Assembly (NCBI GenBank): GCA_910585995.1
Contig: CAJUGG010000092.1
Coordinates: 1 to 36,674 of the forward strand
Length of the DNA: 36,674 bases
Direction: 5' to 3'
Source of the DNA: an uncultured Lachnospiraceae bacterium
GTDB lineage: Bacteria > Bacillota > Clostridia > Lachnospirales > Lachnospiraceae
The stretch's first letter is position 1. The number at the start of each line of letters is the position of its first letter. Shown one piece after another: positions 15,381 through 22,871 of the stretch. The translations under genes and the position numbers were made by a program. The notes under the pieces were generated by a model. It saw only the letters and a program-made list of their open reading frames with translations. It was not told the origin of the DNA and did no database searches.

Positions 15381-15389
15381 TGGTATGAT
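15381..15389 (+). promoter_or_regulatory. extended -10 promoter of metA
   Basis: TGGTATGAT is a TGn-extended -10 with TATGAT at 15,384-15,389. The -35 region at 17-bp distance is poor. The leader is about 40 nt, too short for a SAM riboswitch or T-box. Confidence 0.45.
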
Positions 15390-15436
15390 AGAAGCATAGA
15401 ATTTTCAAGAATAATTTAGGAAAATAGGTGAAGACA

Positions 15437-16354
15437 ATGCCAATTAGAATTCAAAATGAGTTACCGGCGAAAGAGATCTTAGAGCGCGAGAATATCTTTG
15501 TGATGGATGAGAGCCGGGCACTAGGCCAGGAGATCCGTCCTCTGAAAGTGGGGATTCTGAATCTGATGCCACTGAAAGAAGATACTGAGCTTCAGCTTCT
15601 TAGAAGCCTCTCCAATACACCGCTTCAGGTGGATGTTACATTTATAACCGTATCTAACCATGAATTTAGAAACACGGACAAGAGTCATCTCAATAAATTT
15701 TACCAGACGTTTGAGGAGATTCGCAAAAAACGATTTGATGGAGTGATCATCACCGGAGCACCCGTGGAGCAGATGGAGTTTGAAGAAGTGGATTACTGGA
15801 CGGAGCTTCGGGAGATCTTCGCATGGTGCGAATCCCATGTGACCTCTACCTTATATATCTGCTGGGGTGCGCAGGCCGCACTGCATTATTATTATGGTCT
15901 GAGTAAAAAGGTGCTTCCGCAAAAGCTGTTTGGCCTCTACATGCATAAGGTTTTAAATAGAAAAGAACCCTTGGTGCGGGGATTTGATGACTATTTTGTA
16001 GCACCCCACTCCCGGCACACAACCGTACCTTATGAAGAGATCGCCAACTGTCCGGATCTTAAGATCATGGCCGAATCAGAAGAAGCTGGTGTATTCCTGT
16101 GTATGGCAGAGGAGGGAAAGAAAATCTTTGTGATGGGGCATCCGGAATATGACCGGATAACTTTGTTAAAAGAATATCAAAGAGACAAAGGAAAAGGACT
16201 CGATATCCAGGTTCCTCAGGGATATTTCCCGGAAGACGACGACAGCAAGCGTCCTTCCCTGATGTGGCGTGCCCATGCCAATACGATGTATACCAATTGG
16301 CTGAACTATTATGTATATCAGATGACGCCTTATGTCTGGGAAGACGACAAATAA
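15437..16354 (+). CDS. metA: homoserine O-acetyltransferase (MetA family)
   Basis: 305 residues, first step of methionine synthesis from homoserine. The catalytic Cys lies in ICWGAQAALH (near residue 142), the His-Glu pair in MGHPEYD. Residue 111 is Glu in GAPVEQMEFEEVDYW. In this family Glu-111 is known to select acetyl-CoA, while Gly selects succinyl-CoA, so the product should be O-acetylhomoserine despite frequent naming as a succinyltransferase. I chose the ATG at 15,437, where MPIRIQNELPA matches the family start and AGGTG lies before it. A GTG 9 bases upstream is less likely. Confidence 0.93.
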   Translation: MPIRIQNELPAKEILERENIFVMDESRALGQEIRPLKVGILNLMPLKEDTELQLLRSLSNTPLQVDVTFITVSNHEFRNTDKSHLNKFYQTFEEIRKKRFDGVIITGAPVEQMEFEEVDYWTELREIFAWCESHVTSTLYICWGAQAALHYYYGLSKKVLPQKLFGLYMHKVLNRKEPLVRGFDDYFVAPHSRHTTVPYEEIANCPDLKIMAESEEAGVFLCMAEEGKKIFVMGHPEYDRITLLKEYQRDKGKGLDIQVPQGYFPEDDDSKRPSLMWRAHANTMYTNWLNYYVYQMTPYVWEDDK

Positions 16355-16373
16355 TATAAAGGGTGGTAATGAT

Positions 16374-17363
16374 ATGGAAGAAAAAAATGAATTTGGCTTT
16401 TGCCCAAAATGCGGTGCAGTCATGCAAAACGGGGTCTGCCAAAGCTGCGGCTATGGCAGGAGAATGGATACCTGGCAGCCAAAGGTGGAAGTAGTCTCTC
16501 CTCCAAGATCCGGCAAGTCTGTCAAAGGAAAAGTGATCGCGGGTGTCTTTATCAGCATTGGGATCCTCTGTCTGGCAGCAATTGTGATCTTTATGTACTT
16601 TTCTATCCGGACTGCTTTTCAAAGGGTAATGAACGACACTCCGAACTATGGTTCTGAATATGGAAATGGCTATTTTGGATATGGAAATCCTTATGAAAGC
16701 TATCCTTATGACGATGACTACAGCTCCGGCAATGATTCCGGGTATTATGAACCGGACAAAAATGATGAGTATTATGAAGAGATCACCGATGCCACTTCTC
16801 AGGATCTGGATTATCATGTGATCTGGAAATCCACGTCTATGCGTCCAGATGACTCAGATGATACTTGTACTTACGATTGTGTCTATCCGGTGTTGACAGG
16901 GGAAGATGAAGGAAAATTCTCCTCTATGAGCGATACCATCCGGGACCTGATCTGCAAATATCAGGATACTTACAAAGATTATGAATCTGGCGTCAGCAGC
17001 TCCGGCTATGTGACTTATATGGATGAAGAAAAGATCAGCGTGGTGGTCAAACACAGTTTTTATGAGAAAAAATCCACCATTCCAAGAGTAGAAGCAGTCA
17101 CTTTGAATATTAAGACCGGAGAAGTGATCTCCCATGAAAATCTGGTGGAAATCGATGAAGATCTGGTATGGCAGTTTCGGGCGAGAAATACCAGCCAAAA
17201 CGGCACCGTGGAATTTGTAGACAACCTCTCTGACGAAGAACTGGCTGAATATCTCAAAGACGAGGAAAACAGCGTGATGTTCTACACGCCCGTGGGCCTG
17301 GAGATCGGCTTTAACTACGACGGCGGCTGGGTCACGGTCACTCTTAAGACCGATACTCTGTAA
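16374..17363 (+). CDS. zinc-ribbon membrane protein with extracytoplasmic domain
   Basis: 329 residues. An N-terminal zinc ribbon (CPKCGAVMQNGVCQSCG, about residues 9-25) is followed by one transmembrane helix (VIAGVFISIGILCLAAIVIFM, near 55-78). A Tyr/Gly/Asp-rich linker (about 90-135) follows. The outer domain (about 140-329) has a DUF3298/RsiV-like feel, with VEAVTLNIKTGEVISHENL and FYTPVGLEIGFNYDGG. The orientation would leave the ribbon in the cytoplasm. It lies 19 bases after metA, with GGGTGG before the ATG. Its function is unknown. The domain call is by resemblance only. Confidence 0.75.
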   Translation: MEEKNEFGFCPKCGAVMQNGVCQSCGYGRRMDTWQPKVEVVSPPRSGKSVKGKVIAGVFISIGILCLAAIVIFMYFSIRTAFQRVMNDTPNYGSEYGNGYFGYGNPYESYPYDDDYSSGNDSGYYEPDKNDEYYEEITDATSQDLDYHVIWKSTSMRPDDSDDTCTYDCVYPVLTGEDEGKFSSMSDTIRDLICKYQDTYKDYESGVSSSGYVTYMDEEKISVVVKHSFYEKKSTIPRVEAVTLNIKTGEVISHENLVEIDEDLVWQFRARNTSQNGTVEFVDNLSDEELAEYLKDEENSVMFYTPVGLEIGFNYDGGWVTVTLKTDTL

Positions 17364-17379
17364 GATAAAGGAGTCCTGT

Positions 17380-17664
17380 ATGGAACGCGTAGACTTGTTT
17401 CACCTTCCCTTTTATAAAAAAGAATCTTTTACCGGCTCCGACCGCGGAGTCCGGTTTTGGATTGGAAAAAAAGAAGCAGACGACGGGGCGGAAGCTGTGC
17501 TGCAAGTAATCATGTGGCCGGAACCCTACGCGTTAAAGCATACCGCCAATGAGAAAAAAACAGAAAAATCCTTCCCCTTTTCAGAGGAAGGATTAGATCT
17601 GGCCTATGAATGGATCTTAGGAGACGGTCGTCATTCAGTGATGTCGACCGTCACGGTCCAGTAA
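17380..17664 (+). CDS. small conserved hypothetical protein
   Basis: 94 residues, no signal or membrane segment. The pattern KKESFTGSDRGVRFWI, VIMWPEPYAL and FPFSEEGLDLAYEWI recalls a small Lachnospiraceae protein of unknown role. AAAGGAG precedes the ATG and it follows the zinc-ribbon gene by 16 bases. The last 11 residues overlap the end of the convergent gene on the minus strand, and relatives seem to stop near YEWI. Its natural stop may therefore have been lost and replaced by one further on. Confidence 0.6.
   Translation: MERVDLFHLPFYKKESFTGSDRGVRFWIGKKEADDGAEAVLQVIMWPEPYALKHTANEKKTEKSFPFSEEGLDLAYEWILGDGRHSVMSTVTVQ
17556..17593 (-). terminator. terminator of the vanY operon, inside the opposing gene
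   Basis: ATCCTTCC (17,568-17,575) pairs perfectly with GGAAGGAT (17,586-17,593). On the minus strand it is followed by TTTTTCTGTTTTTTT. It lies within the coding sequence of the convergent plus-strand gene. Confidence 0.8.
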
Positions 17665-17870
17665 CTGTCCAGCGCTTCAATCTCGCTGACTACTCCTTCT
17701 AGCGTCTTCAGCCTGTCTTTTGTATTGTTTGACATCGCAATCGCGTCTTTGATCGTATAGTAATACATGACCCCGGCCATGGTGCTGGCGGCATCTTCTT
17801 TCAATTCCACTTGATCACCGACCTGTATTAACCCAGCCCGCTCCATGCGAAATTCCATTTTTCTGGTCAT
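17631..17870 (-). CDS. small hypothetical protein downstream of vanY
   Basis: 79 residues: MERAGLIQVGDQVELKEDAA suggests a short beta-barrel (SH3/KOW-like) start. A helical part (YYTIKDAIAMSNNTKDRL) and a beta end (SYWTVTVDI) follow. The ATG overlaps the end of vanY by 56 bases, with AGGAG 9 bases upstream inside vanY, so translation is probably coupled. It runs into a good terminator. I do not recognise a named family. Confidence 0.6.
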   Translation of the reverse strand: MTRKMEFRMERAGLIQVGDQVELKEDAASTMAGVMYYYTIKDAIAMSNNTKDRLKTLEGVVSEIEALDSYWTVTVDITE

Positions 17871-19089
17871 CTTGTGCCACTCCTAAAAACTCTTCTAAGC
17901 AGATCCCCTGCTCGGTCATCAGTTTTGCCGCTGGTATCCCCACATACCGCAGATGCCACGGCTCTGAGATAATCCCCGTAATATCGGATTTTCCAGAAGG
18001 ATATCGGATCACGTAGCCATACTCCCAGGCATGTTCTTCCACCCATTTGTATTCTTTAGTCTCCTTGATCCCCTCATCTAATCTTTTATAGCTTCCCGTT
18101 ACAAAATCCACGGTAAGTCCCAACTGATGTTCACTCGTACCCGGAACTGCCACGACTTTTCCGGCTTCTTTGACCGCATTAGAGTGGGTTTGTCCCGATT
18201 TTTCCAATCGTTCAATCTTATTTTTAAAGAGGCTGACCTGTTTCATGTAGGTACGATAGGAAGACGTAATGCTGATGGACATCCCCTGTTTTTTGGCGTC
18301 TTCCACCATCTGCTTAATCGCTTCTGCGCTGCGCTCTTCGAGCTGATGCCCGTTTCCGATACTTACCAGGTTCAGGTCAAGCTCTCCCTTTAATATGTAT
18401 TCTTTATTTAGCAGACTGAGGTATCCGTTGATAATCGCATTTTTTGTCCCATCATCCAGGGAGAGTTCAATATCTTTTTTCACCTGTGCAGTCAGGACAG
18501 CTTCCTCCCGCTCTACAATGCTCCTCTTAGGCGTGGAGCGGGACGGCGCAGCCGAAGGCTGTGTCTCGGCAGGAGTCCCTTCTGTGGTGCCCTGGGCCTC
18601 TGCTGCTGCCTGGGCCTCTGCTGCCGCTTGCGCCGCTGCCTGCGCTTCTGCGGCGGCTTGAGCTTCTGCTGCCGCTTGCGCTGCTGCCTGCGCTTCTGCG
18701 GCTGCCTGGGCCTCTGCTGCCGCTTGCGCCGCTGCCTGCGCTTCTGCGGCGGCTTGGGCCTCTGCTGCCGCCTGGGCCGCTGCCTGCGCTTCTGCGGCGG
18801 CTTGGGCCTCTGCTGCCGCTTGCGCCGCTGCCTGCGCTTCTGCAGCGGCCTGAGCCTCTGCTGCCGCTTGCGCCGCTGCCTGCGCTTCTGCAGCGGCCTG
18901 AGCCTCTGCTGCCGCCTGGGCCGCTGCCTGCGCTTCTGCGGCGGCTTGAGCCTCCGCTGCGGCCTGCGCATCAATCGCTGCCTGATCTGCTGCCCATGTC
19001 ACCATCGAAAAATTCCCTGACAGCAAGACCACTCCAAGGCACAAAGCCGCAGTCCTCTTCCCTATGTATTTTCTCATAAATTTTTTCAT
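17815..19089 (-). CDS. VanY-type D-alanyl-D-alanine carboxypeptidase with long Ala-rich repeat
   Basis: 424 residues from the ATG at 19,089 (AGGGG 7 bases upstream). A signal peptide (RTAALCLGVVLLSGN, cleaved near TWAA) is followed by 124 residues made of a 16-residue repeat of Ala, Gln and Glu. A Pro/Ser/Thr linker and an M15B peptidase domain follow. The zinc site is SEHQLGLTVDF (His, Asp) and EPWHLRYVG (catalytic Glu and third ligand His). It should remove the terminal D-Ala of peptidoglycan stem peptides. The helical repeat probably acts as a stalk that places the enzyme in the wall. Vancomycin resistance is not implied. Confidence 0.9.
   Translation of the reverse strand: MKKFMRKYIGKRTAALCLGVVLLSGNFSMVTWAADQAAIDAQAAAEAQAAAEAQAAAQAAAEAQAAAEAQAAAQAAAEAQAAAEAQAAAQAAAEAQAAAEAQAAAQAAAEAQAAAEAQAAAQAAAEAQAAAEAQAAAQAAAEAQAAAEAQAAAQAAAEAQAAAEAQGTTEGTPAETQPSAAPSRSTPKRSIVEREEAVLTAQVKKDIELSLDDGTKNAIINGYLSLLNKEYILKGELDLNLVSIGNGHQLEERSAEAIKQMVEDAKKQGMSISITSSYRTYMKQVSLFKNKIERLEKSGQTHSNAVKEAGKVVAVPGTSEHQLGLTVDFVTGSYKRLDEGIKETKEYKWVEEHAWEYGYVIRYPSGKSDITGIISEPWHLRYVGIPAAKLMTEQGICLEEFLGVAQDDQKNGISHGAGWVNTGR
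18592..18963 (-). repeat. 48-bp coding tandem repeats in vanY
   Basis: The unit AAAEAQAAAEAQAAAQ (16 residues, 48 bp) is repeated seven times, plus a partial eighth of 12 residues. DNA copies differ only at silent positions (for example GCG/GCA/GCT for Ala), so the protein repeat is perfect while the DNA is not. Such repeats commonly change copy number. Confidence 0.9.
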
Positions 19090-19100
19090 CCTCAATCCCC

Positions 19101-19129
19101 TATATAAAGTTCCGCAACTCCCCTTCCAA
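19101..19129 (-). promoter_or_regulatory. possible vanY promoter overlapping hairpin copy HE-2a
   Basis: On the minus strand TTGGAA (19,124-19,129) lies 17 bp from TATATA (19,101-19,106). The -35 lies inside the structured element and the -10 just outside. In the other two copies the -10 position reads differently, so only this copy could serve. Confidence 0.35.
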
Positions 19130-19209
19130 GCCCCCATATCTGGGAAAATTTACTGCCGCATCCACGTCAGTAAATCTTCCCTGGGCTTGTCCGGTTCGTT
19201 GCTGTTTTA
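19109..19209 (-). ncRNA. structured hairpin element, family copy HE-2a
   Basis: First of three 101-bp tandem copies. Minus-strand layout: AAAACAGCAAC, outer arm AAGCCC with GGGCTT, inner arms GGGAAGATTTACTG/CAGTAAATTTTCCC (one G-U), apical CGTGGATGCG, one-sided bulge AGATATGG, and an end box GTTGCGGAACTT. It sits in the 5' region of vanY. Confidence 0.6.
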
Positions 19210-19310
19210 GTTCCGCAACTCCCCTTCCAAGCCCCCATATCTGGGAAAATTTACTGCCGCATCCGCGTCAGTAAATCTTCCCTGGGCTTGTCTGGTCCGT
19301 TGCTGTTTTA
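19210..19310 (-). ncRNA. structured hairpin element, family copy HE-2b
   Basis: Second 101-bp copy, differing from HE-2a at only a few positions (for example CATCCGCG for CATCCACG in the apical loop). The arms are unchanged. Confidence 0.6.
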
Positions 19311-19411
19311 GTTCCGCAACTCCCCTTCCAAGCCCCCATATCTGGGAAAATTTACTGCCGCATCCACGTCAGTAAATCTTCCCTGGGCTTGCCCGGTCCG
19401 TTGCTGTTTTT
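19311..19411 (-). ncRNA. structured hairpin element, family copy HE-2c
   Basis: Third 101-bp copy, ending about 24 bases from the stop of the J-domain gene. It differs from the others mainly at the TGTCCGG/TGCCCGG positions in the outer region. Together the three copies fill the 345-bp gap between the J-domain gene and vanY, which holds no other gene. Confidence 0.6.
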
Positions 19412-19434
19412 CATAGATTACCTGGCACTACACG

Positions 19435-20073
19435 CTAACAGCAAAAGTACATCCCACCCCTGCCAAAACAACACATGTTACATAACATATTCATCATACA
19501 AAGCTTACAGCATACATCATTTCCCATTATCGTCATCCCGCTATAAGGAGAACTCATCTGATCATACCAGTTGCCGCCGATCTCTAGCTGCTGCAGCAGA
19601 ATCTGATATTCTCTGCGCCCTGGTTCTAACTCCACTGCTTTTCTGGCATGTTCCAAAGCTATCACATTGTTGCCCAGTCCATTGTTGGAGATGGCGCTCA
19701 GATAATACCATCTGGCTCCTCTGTCCCGCATCCCGGACAATACATGCAGCGCCTCCTGATACCTTCCGGCACGGATATAATTCATCGCCGCATTGAGATA
19801 GGTAGTATATTCATCGTCTGCACTCGCAGAAGTCCCCTGCTGGTATCCGCCAAAACCGCTGTATCCGCCAAAATACCCCTGTTCCTTCTCTTTCATAATC
19901 TGATCGTAGGCAGCCTGTACTCGTTTAAACATCTCTTCTGCCTGTGCAGCATTGGGATTATTTACATTGGCATCCGGATGATATTTTCGGCTCAGTCTTC
20001 GGTATGCTTTTTTGATCTCCTCATCTGAGGCCCCTTTAGGAACGCCCAGCACTTGATATGGGTCTGTTATCAT
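19435..20073 (-). CDS. J-domain protein with TPR-like middle and Cys-rich tail
   Basis: 212 residues. The J domain (about 1-70) has the HPD motif in YHPDANVNNP, so it should stimulate an Hsp70 (DnaK-type) ATPase. A Gly/Tyr-rich linker (about 72-90) leads to a helical TPR-like region (TYLNAAMNYIRAGRYQEALHVLSG to LEHARKAVELEPGRREY). The last 30 residues are Cys/Met-rich (DVCCKLCMMNMLCNMCC and a final FCC). It lacks the zinc-finger and substrate domains of true DnaJ. Its ATG overlaps the DUF5685 gene by 38 bases, and the two are neighbours in many Lachnospiraceae. The tail may bind metal or be acylated, which is inference. Confidence 0.85.
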   Translation of the reverse strand: MITDPYQVLGVPKGASDEEIKKAYRRLSRKYHPDANVNNPNAAQAEEMFKRVQAAYDQIMKEKEQGYFGGYSGFGGYQQGTSASADDEYTTYLNAAMNYIRAGRYQEALHVLSGMRDRGARWYYLSAISNNGLGNNVIALEHARKAVELEPGRREYQILLQQLEIGGNWYDQMSSPYSGMTIMGNDVCCKLCMMNMLCNMCCFGRGGMYFCC

Positions 20074-20908
20074 GACTCTTTTTGGTTTCCTTTCTGCTGC
20101 TTTGCACTTGTCTGTAGCGCGTCCACACTCCCGCATACAGGATATTTCTAAGGATCTGCACATCTTTTAATATTGGCAGCATCTCAAAAGCGCGGGATGT
20201 CTCTGCCATCATCATCTTTAAGATCTGCTGGCACTCTTCTTCAAAGGTCTCTTTTTGATACCGTTTCGCCAAAGGATTGTAGCGGCCCTTTTGCAGGTCA
20301 TCCTCAATGTCCTCATAGGCGTCCATCAGATAGATAAATTTTCCAAAGAAAAATCCCATGCGGCGCAGTTTCTCCTCCCACAGATCTTCCCGGAAGACAA
20401 ACAGCTCACTCATCATCTTTCCCATGATCCCTGCTGTCCGATCGATATCATAGATTCTCTTTTTTTCCAGTTCTCTAAGCTGTCTTAGCAGCCCAAGAAT
20501 CCTCTGACATTTCTCAGGATATCTGTGCTTTAGTCTTTTTACCCGCCCCTTTAACAAGCCGGCAAAAAAAAGCCCCAAAAACCGACGTTCATCCTGCCAG
20601 TCATCCAGACACTTGTAATACGTCAAGAGCACATTCATATCCGCCGCATAGTCAAAATACACATTGCTGCGATACGTGTGCCGATGCAAAGGATGCGCCG
20701 GGCACCTGCAGCACCCGCTCAGCGTCTTCGGCTCATACAACCCTGTGAGCAAAAGGGCCAAAAAGGTCATATCATAACTCAAAGTCAGCCGCCCGATACT
20801 TCCGTGGCGTCTCTTAAGGCTTCTGCAAAGTCCGCAGTAACTGGCCTGATACCTCTCAAATTCCCGTACTTTCAATTCTGGCTTATATACATGGATATAT
20901 CCAAACAT
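20036..20908 (-). CDS. DUF5685 family protein
   Basis: 290 residues, starting MFGYIHVYKPELKVREFERY. Two Cys pairs (YCGLCRSL at about 24-31 and CCRCPAHPLHR near 66-76) suggest metal binding. The rest is helical, with LMDAYEDIEDDLQKGRYNPL reminiscent of a prenyl-synthase-like Asp-rich helix. The role is unknown. It overlaps the J-domain gene downstream and is 3 bases from the zinc-ribbon gene upstream, so the three are likely co-translated. Confidence 0.82.
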   Translation of the reverse strand: MFGYIHVYKPELKVREFERYQASYCGLCRSLKRRHGSIGRLTLSYDMTFLALLLTGLYEPKTLSGCCRCPAHPLHRHTYRSNVYFDYAADMNVLLTYYKCLDDWQDERRFLGLFFAGLLKGRVKRLKHRYPEKCQRILGLLRQLRELEKKRIYDIDRTAGIMGKMMSELFVFREDLWEEKLRRMGFFFGKFIYLMDAYEDIEDDLQKGRYNPLAKRYQKETFEEECQQILKMMMAETSRAFEMLPILKDVQILRNILYAGVWTRYRQVQSSRKETKKSHDNRPISSAGRS

Positions 20909-20911
20909 CGA

Positions 20912-21316
20912 TTAACTCCTCTTTGGAAATTCGTGATGACACTTCGGACAGCGCACCATGATCTTTCCCTTTCCTTTGGGAATCCGGATCTTCTGGTGAC
21001 ACTTCGGGCAACTATAGATATGATGAATCTTTCGTTCATTTGCCAGTTTTTTCTGCTGACCAAACCAGTAAAAATATTTTGCCTTTGTCCTGAGATACTT
21101 CTGGTTTTCATTATAACGGGCCGTGTGATTTTTGGAGAACACCCGAAAATACGTATAGATCAGCAAGACCCAGGCAACCAGATACAAAAGCTCACTGTGG
21201 AACAAAAGATTAAGCAAGACACAGACCATCGCTGCTCCTAGCAAAAACCTGCCAAACTCATCCTGGCCATGTCTTCCCTGCATAAAACGTATCATTTTTT
21301 CTCTCATCTTTTCCAT
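20912..21316 (-). CDS. membrane protein with C-terminal zinc ribbon
   Basis: 134 residues from the chosen ATG (GGAG 3 bases upstream). Two close hydrophobic segments (FLLGAAMVCVLLNLLF and LLYLVAWVLLIYTYFRVF) form a hairpin. A basic region follows, then a zinc ribbon with CPKCHQKIRIPKGKGK and CPKCHHEF. A longer frame from 21,403 exists but lacks a ribosome site. It is placed between patatin and DUF5685 genes. Its function is unknown. Confidence 0.75.
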   Translation of the reverse strand: MEKMREKMIRFMQGRHGQDEFGRFLLGAAMVCVLLNLLFHSELLYLVAWVLLIYTYFRVFSKNHTARYNENQKYLRTKAKYFYWFGQQKKLANERKIHHIYSCPKCHQKIRIPKGKGKIMVRCPKCHHEFPKRS

Positions 21317-21423
21317 AGACTCCTTTAACCTGTAACGGATTGATCTCTCTATTTTCTCGCCCGCATATGAACCCATTATAAACGATAAATATGAAAATAT
21401 CATGAAATTTTTATAAAGATTAT

Positions 21424-22263
21424 CTACAGAAATGCCTTGATCTGATCCATCTTTGCCATGGCGTCCTGATAGCCTAACTCATAGACCGCCTGTACTTTTT
21501 TGGGATTTTTCTCCATCCGCCCAAGATTAGGATCTCTGCTTGGACGTATCAACAGTATCTCTCCTCTTTCCGCTAAGGCCTCTAGCGCCTCCACAGTGCG
21601 GTTGTATCGGATATAACGGCGTCTCATGGCTTTGATAAATTCGGGATATTTCCGGTACATACGCCTTGCCAGCCGCATAGAAGAAGGTTTTTTCCGATAG
21701 CCTTTCGGTCTGGTGAGCACCACAACCTGCCTCTGATAACCCATCTTATAAAATCTTCGATAGGGAATACTGTCTGCGACACCGCCGTCTAAGAGTCTCT
21801 TCCCTCCCACATGCACGATCTTAGATACCAAAGGCATGGAAGCCGACGCCTGCATATAGGCAATCTCGTGCATATCTTCCACAAGAATATACTCTGCTTT
21901 TCCCGTCTTTACATTGGTACAGACCACATAAAACTGAACAGGCGACTGTGCAAATGCCTCATAGTTATAGACGTCTAACTTCTCTGGCAGATCATGATAA
22001 CAAAACTGGGTGCCCACCAGATTTCCTGTGGTAAGCAAAGACCAGAAGCTCATAAATCTGGGATTTTTCATATGTTTTAAATAGTAGCGGATGCTTCTGC
22101 CCCTCTGCCCGGACACATAAGAAGCTCCATGTATCGCCCCGGCCGAGACTCCCATCACCCCGTCAAATGTCACTTGTTGATCCATAAAGGCATCCAATAC
22201 CCCTGCGGTATAGATGCCGCGCATGGCGCCGCCTTCCAACACCAGTCCTGTCTTCATACGCAT
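21424..22263 (-). CDS. patatin-like phospholipase (RssA/YjjU type)
   Basis: 279 residues. The oxyanion loop is VLEGGAMRGIYTAG, the nucleophile Ser lies in GVSAGAIHG (GxSxG), and the Asp of the dyad is in DGGVADSIPYR. These are the hallmarks of bacterial patatin acyl hydrolases. The C-terminal part (RMYRKYPEFIKAMRRRYIRYN) is basic and may bind membranes. There is no signal peptide, so it acts inside. The lipid substrate is unknown. It starts 9 bases after the stop of the upstream gene. Confidence 0.9.
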   Translation of the reverse strand: MRMKTGLVLEGGAMRGIYTAGVLDAFMDQQVTFDGVMGVSAGAIHGASYVSGQRGRSIRYYLKHMKNPRFMSFWSLLTTGNLVGTQFCYHDLPEKLDVYNYEAFAQSPVQFYVVCTNVKTGKAEYILVEDMHEIAYMQASASMPLVSKIVHVGGKRLLDGGVADSIPYRRFYKMGYQRQVVVLTRPKGYRKKPSSMRLARRMYRKYPEFIKAMRRRYIRYNRTVEALEALAERGEILLIRPSRDPNLGRMEKNPKKVQAVYELGYQDAMAKMDQIKAFL

Positions 22264-22272
22264 TTCACCATC

Positions 22273-22761
22273 CTATATCTGCATGGAACGATACCGCTGC
22301 TTTAAGATCTCTGTCAGTTCCTCTCCTGGTTCAAAACAGATGACATGGCTGCCTTTTTCTGTTCCGATCTTTAGTACACAGCAGACCGCGCCGTCCTGGT
22401 GGGAGGAAAAATCTCTGGTAATCTTACCCAGACGGACCGCTTCCTCTTTGCTGCCCAGATGAAAACCGGACGCATTTTTTATCTCACATTGAAATTTTAC
22501 TTTTCGGCGCATCTTCCGGTAGATCGCGGCAATTTCCAACGTGCCGTCTAAAAAAATCGTCTCATATTCCATATCCGATTCCAGATAGACCAGATAACAG
22601 CCGACGCCTCCGGCTACGACGAGCAGCAGAAATAACCAATGCACTGTAATCGCCAGCGCCACCGCAACAGCCGTCAAGGCAATAATCCCCAGATGCTTTG
22701 CCCTCATCTCTGCATTAGGCTGAACCACTACCGAATACTCACTATAACTTTTCTCATTCAT
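22273..22761 (-). CDS. membrane-anchored PH-like hypothetical protein
   Basis: 162 residues from the ATG at 22,761. Two hydrophobic segments (LGIIALTAVAVALAITV and LFLLLVVAGGVGCYLVYL) are followed by a beta-rich cytoplasmic part (YETIFLDGTLEIAAIYRK, KVKFQCEIKNASGF, then CFEPGEELTEILKQRY) that reads like a bacterial PH domain. The GGGACTT end box of hairpin copy HE-3a lies just before the ATG, and its GGGA is the only Shine-Dalgarno-like stretch. A longer upstream frame runs through the repeat and is rejected. Function unknown. Confidence 0.65.
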   Translation of the reverse strand: MNEKSYSEYSVVVQPNAEMRAKHLGIIALTAVAVALAITVHWLFLLLVVAGGVGCYLVYLESDMEYETIFLDGTLEIAAIYRKMRRKVKFQCEIKNASGFHLGSKEEAVRLGKITRDFSSHQDGAVCCVLKIGTEKGSHVICFEPGEELTEILKQRYRSMQI

Positions 22762-22765
22762 ATTT

Positions 22766-22870
22766 AAGTCCCGCATCCGCCCCTTTTCAACCCCTTCCAC
22801 TAGATGAATGTCTGGCCGCTTTCGCGTCCATACATTCATCTGGGGGTTCAAAGGGGCAGATGCTGTTTTA
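22766..22870 (-). ncRNA. structured hairpin element, family copy HE-3a
   Basis: Minus-strand layout: AAAACAGCATC, outer arm CTGCCCC with GGGGCGG (including a U-G), inner arms AGATGAATGTATGG/CCAGACATTCATCT (one mismatch), apical CGCGAAAGCG with a GNRA loop, bulge AGTGGAAG, and end box GGATGCGGGACTT. It lies directly before the start codon of the PH-like gene, so folding could affect its translation. Confidence 0.6.
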
Positions 22871-22871
22871 A

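Noticed and set aside
15390..15436. SAM riboswitch ahead of metA
   Set aside because: The leader is under 50 nt and has none of the SAM-I core.
18592..18963. 48-bp repeats as a CRISPR array or as antisense-strand genes
   Set aside because: The repeats are an in-frame, signal-peptide-bearing part of vanY. The long open frames on other frames here are Arg/Gln- or Leu/Pro-rich shadows of the repeat.
19109..19411. Three regular 101-bp repeats as a CRISPR array
   Set aside because: The copies are contiguous and near identical along the full unit, with no unique spacers and no cas genes. They fit the hairpin element family.
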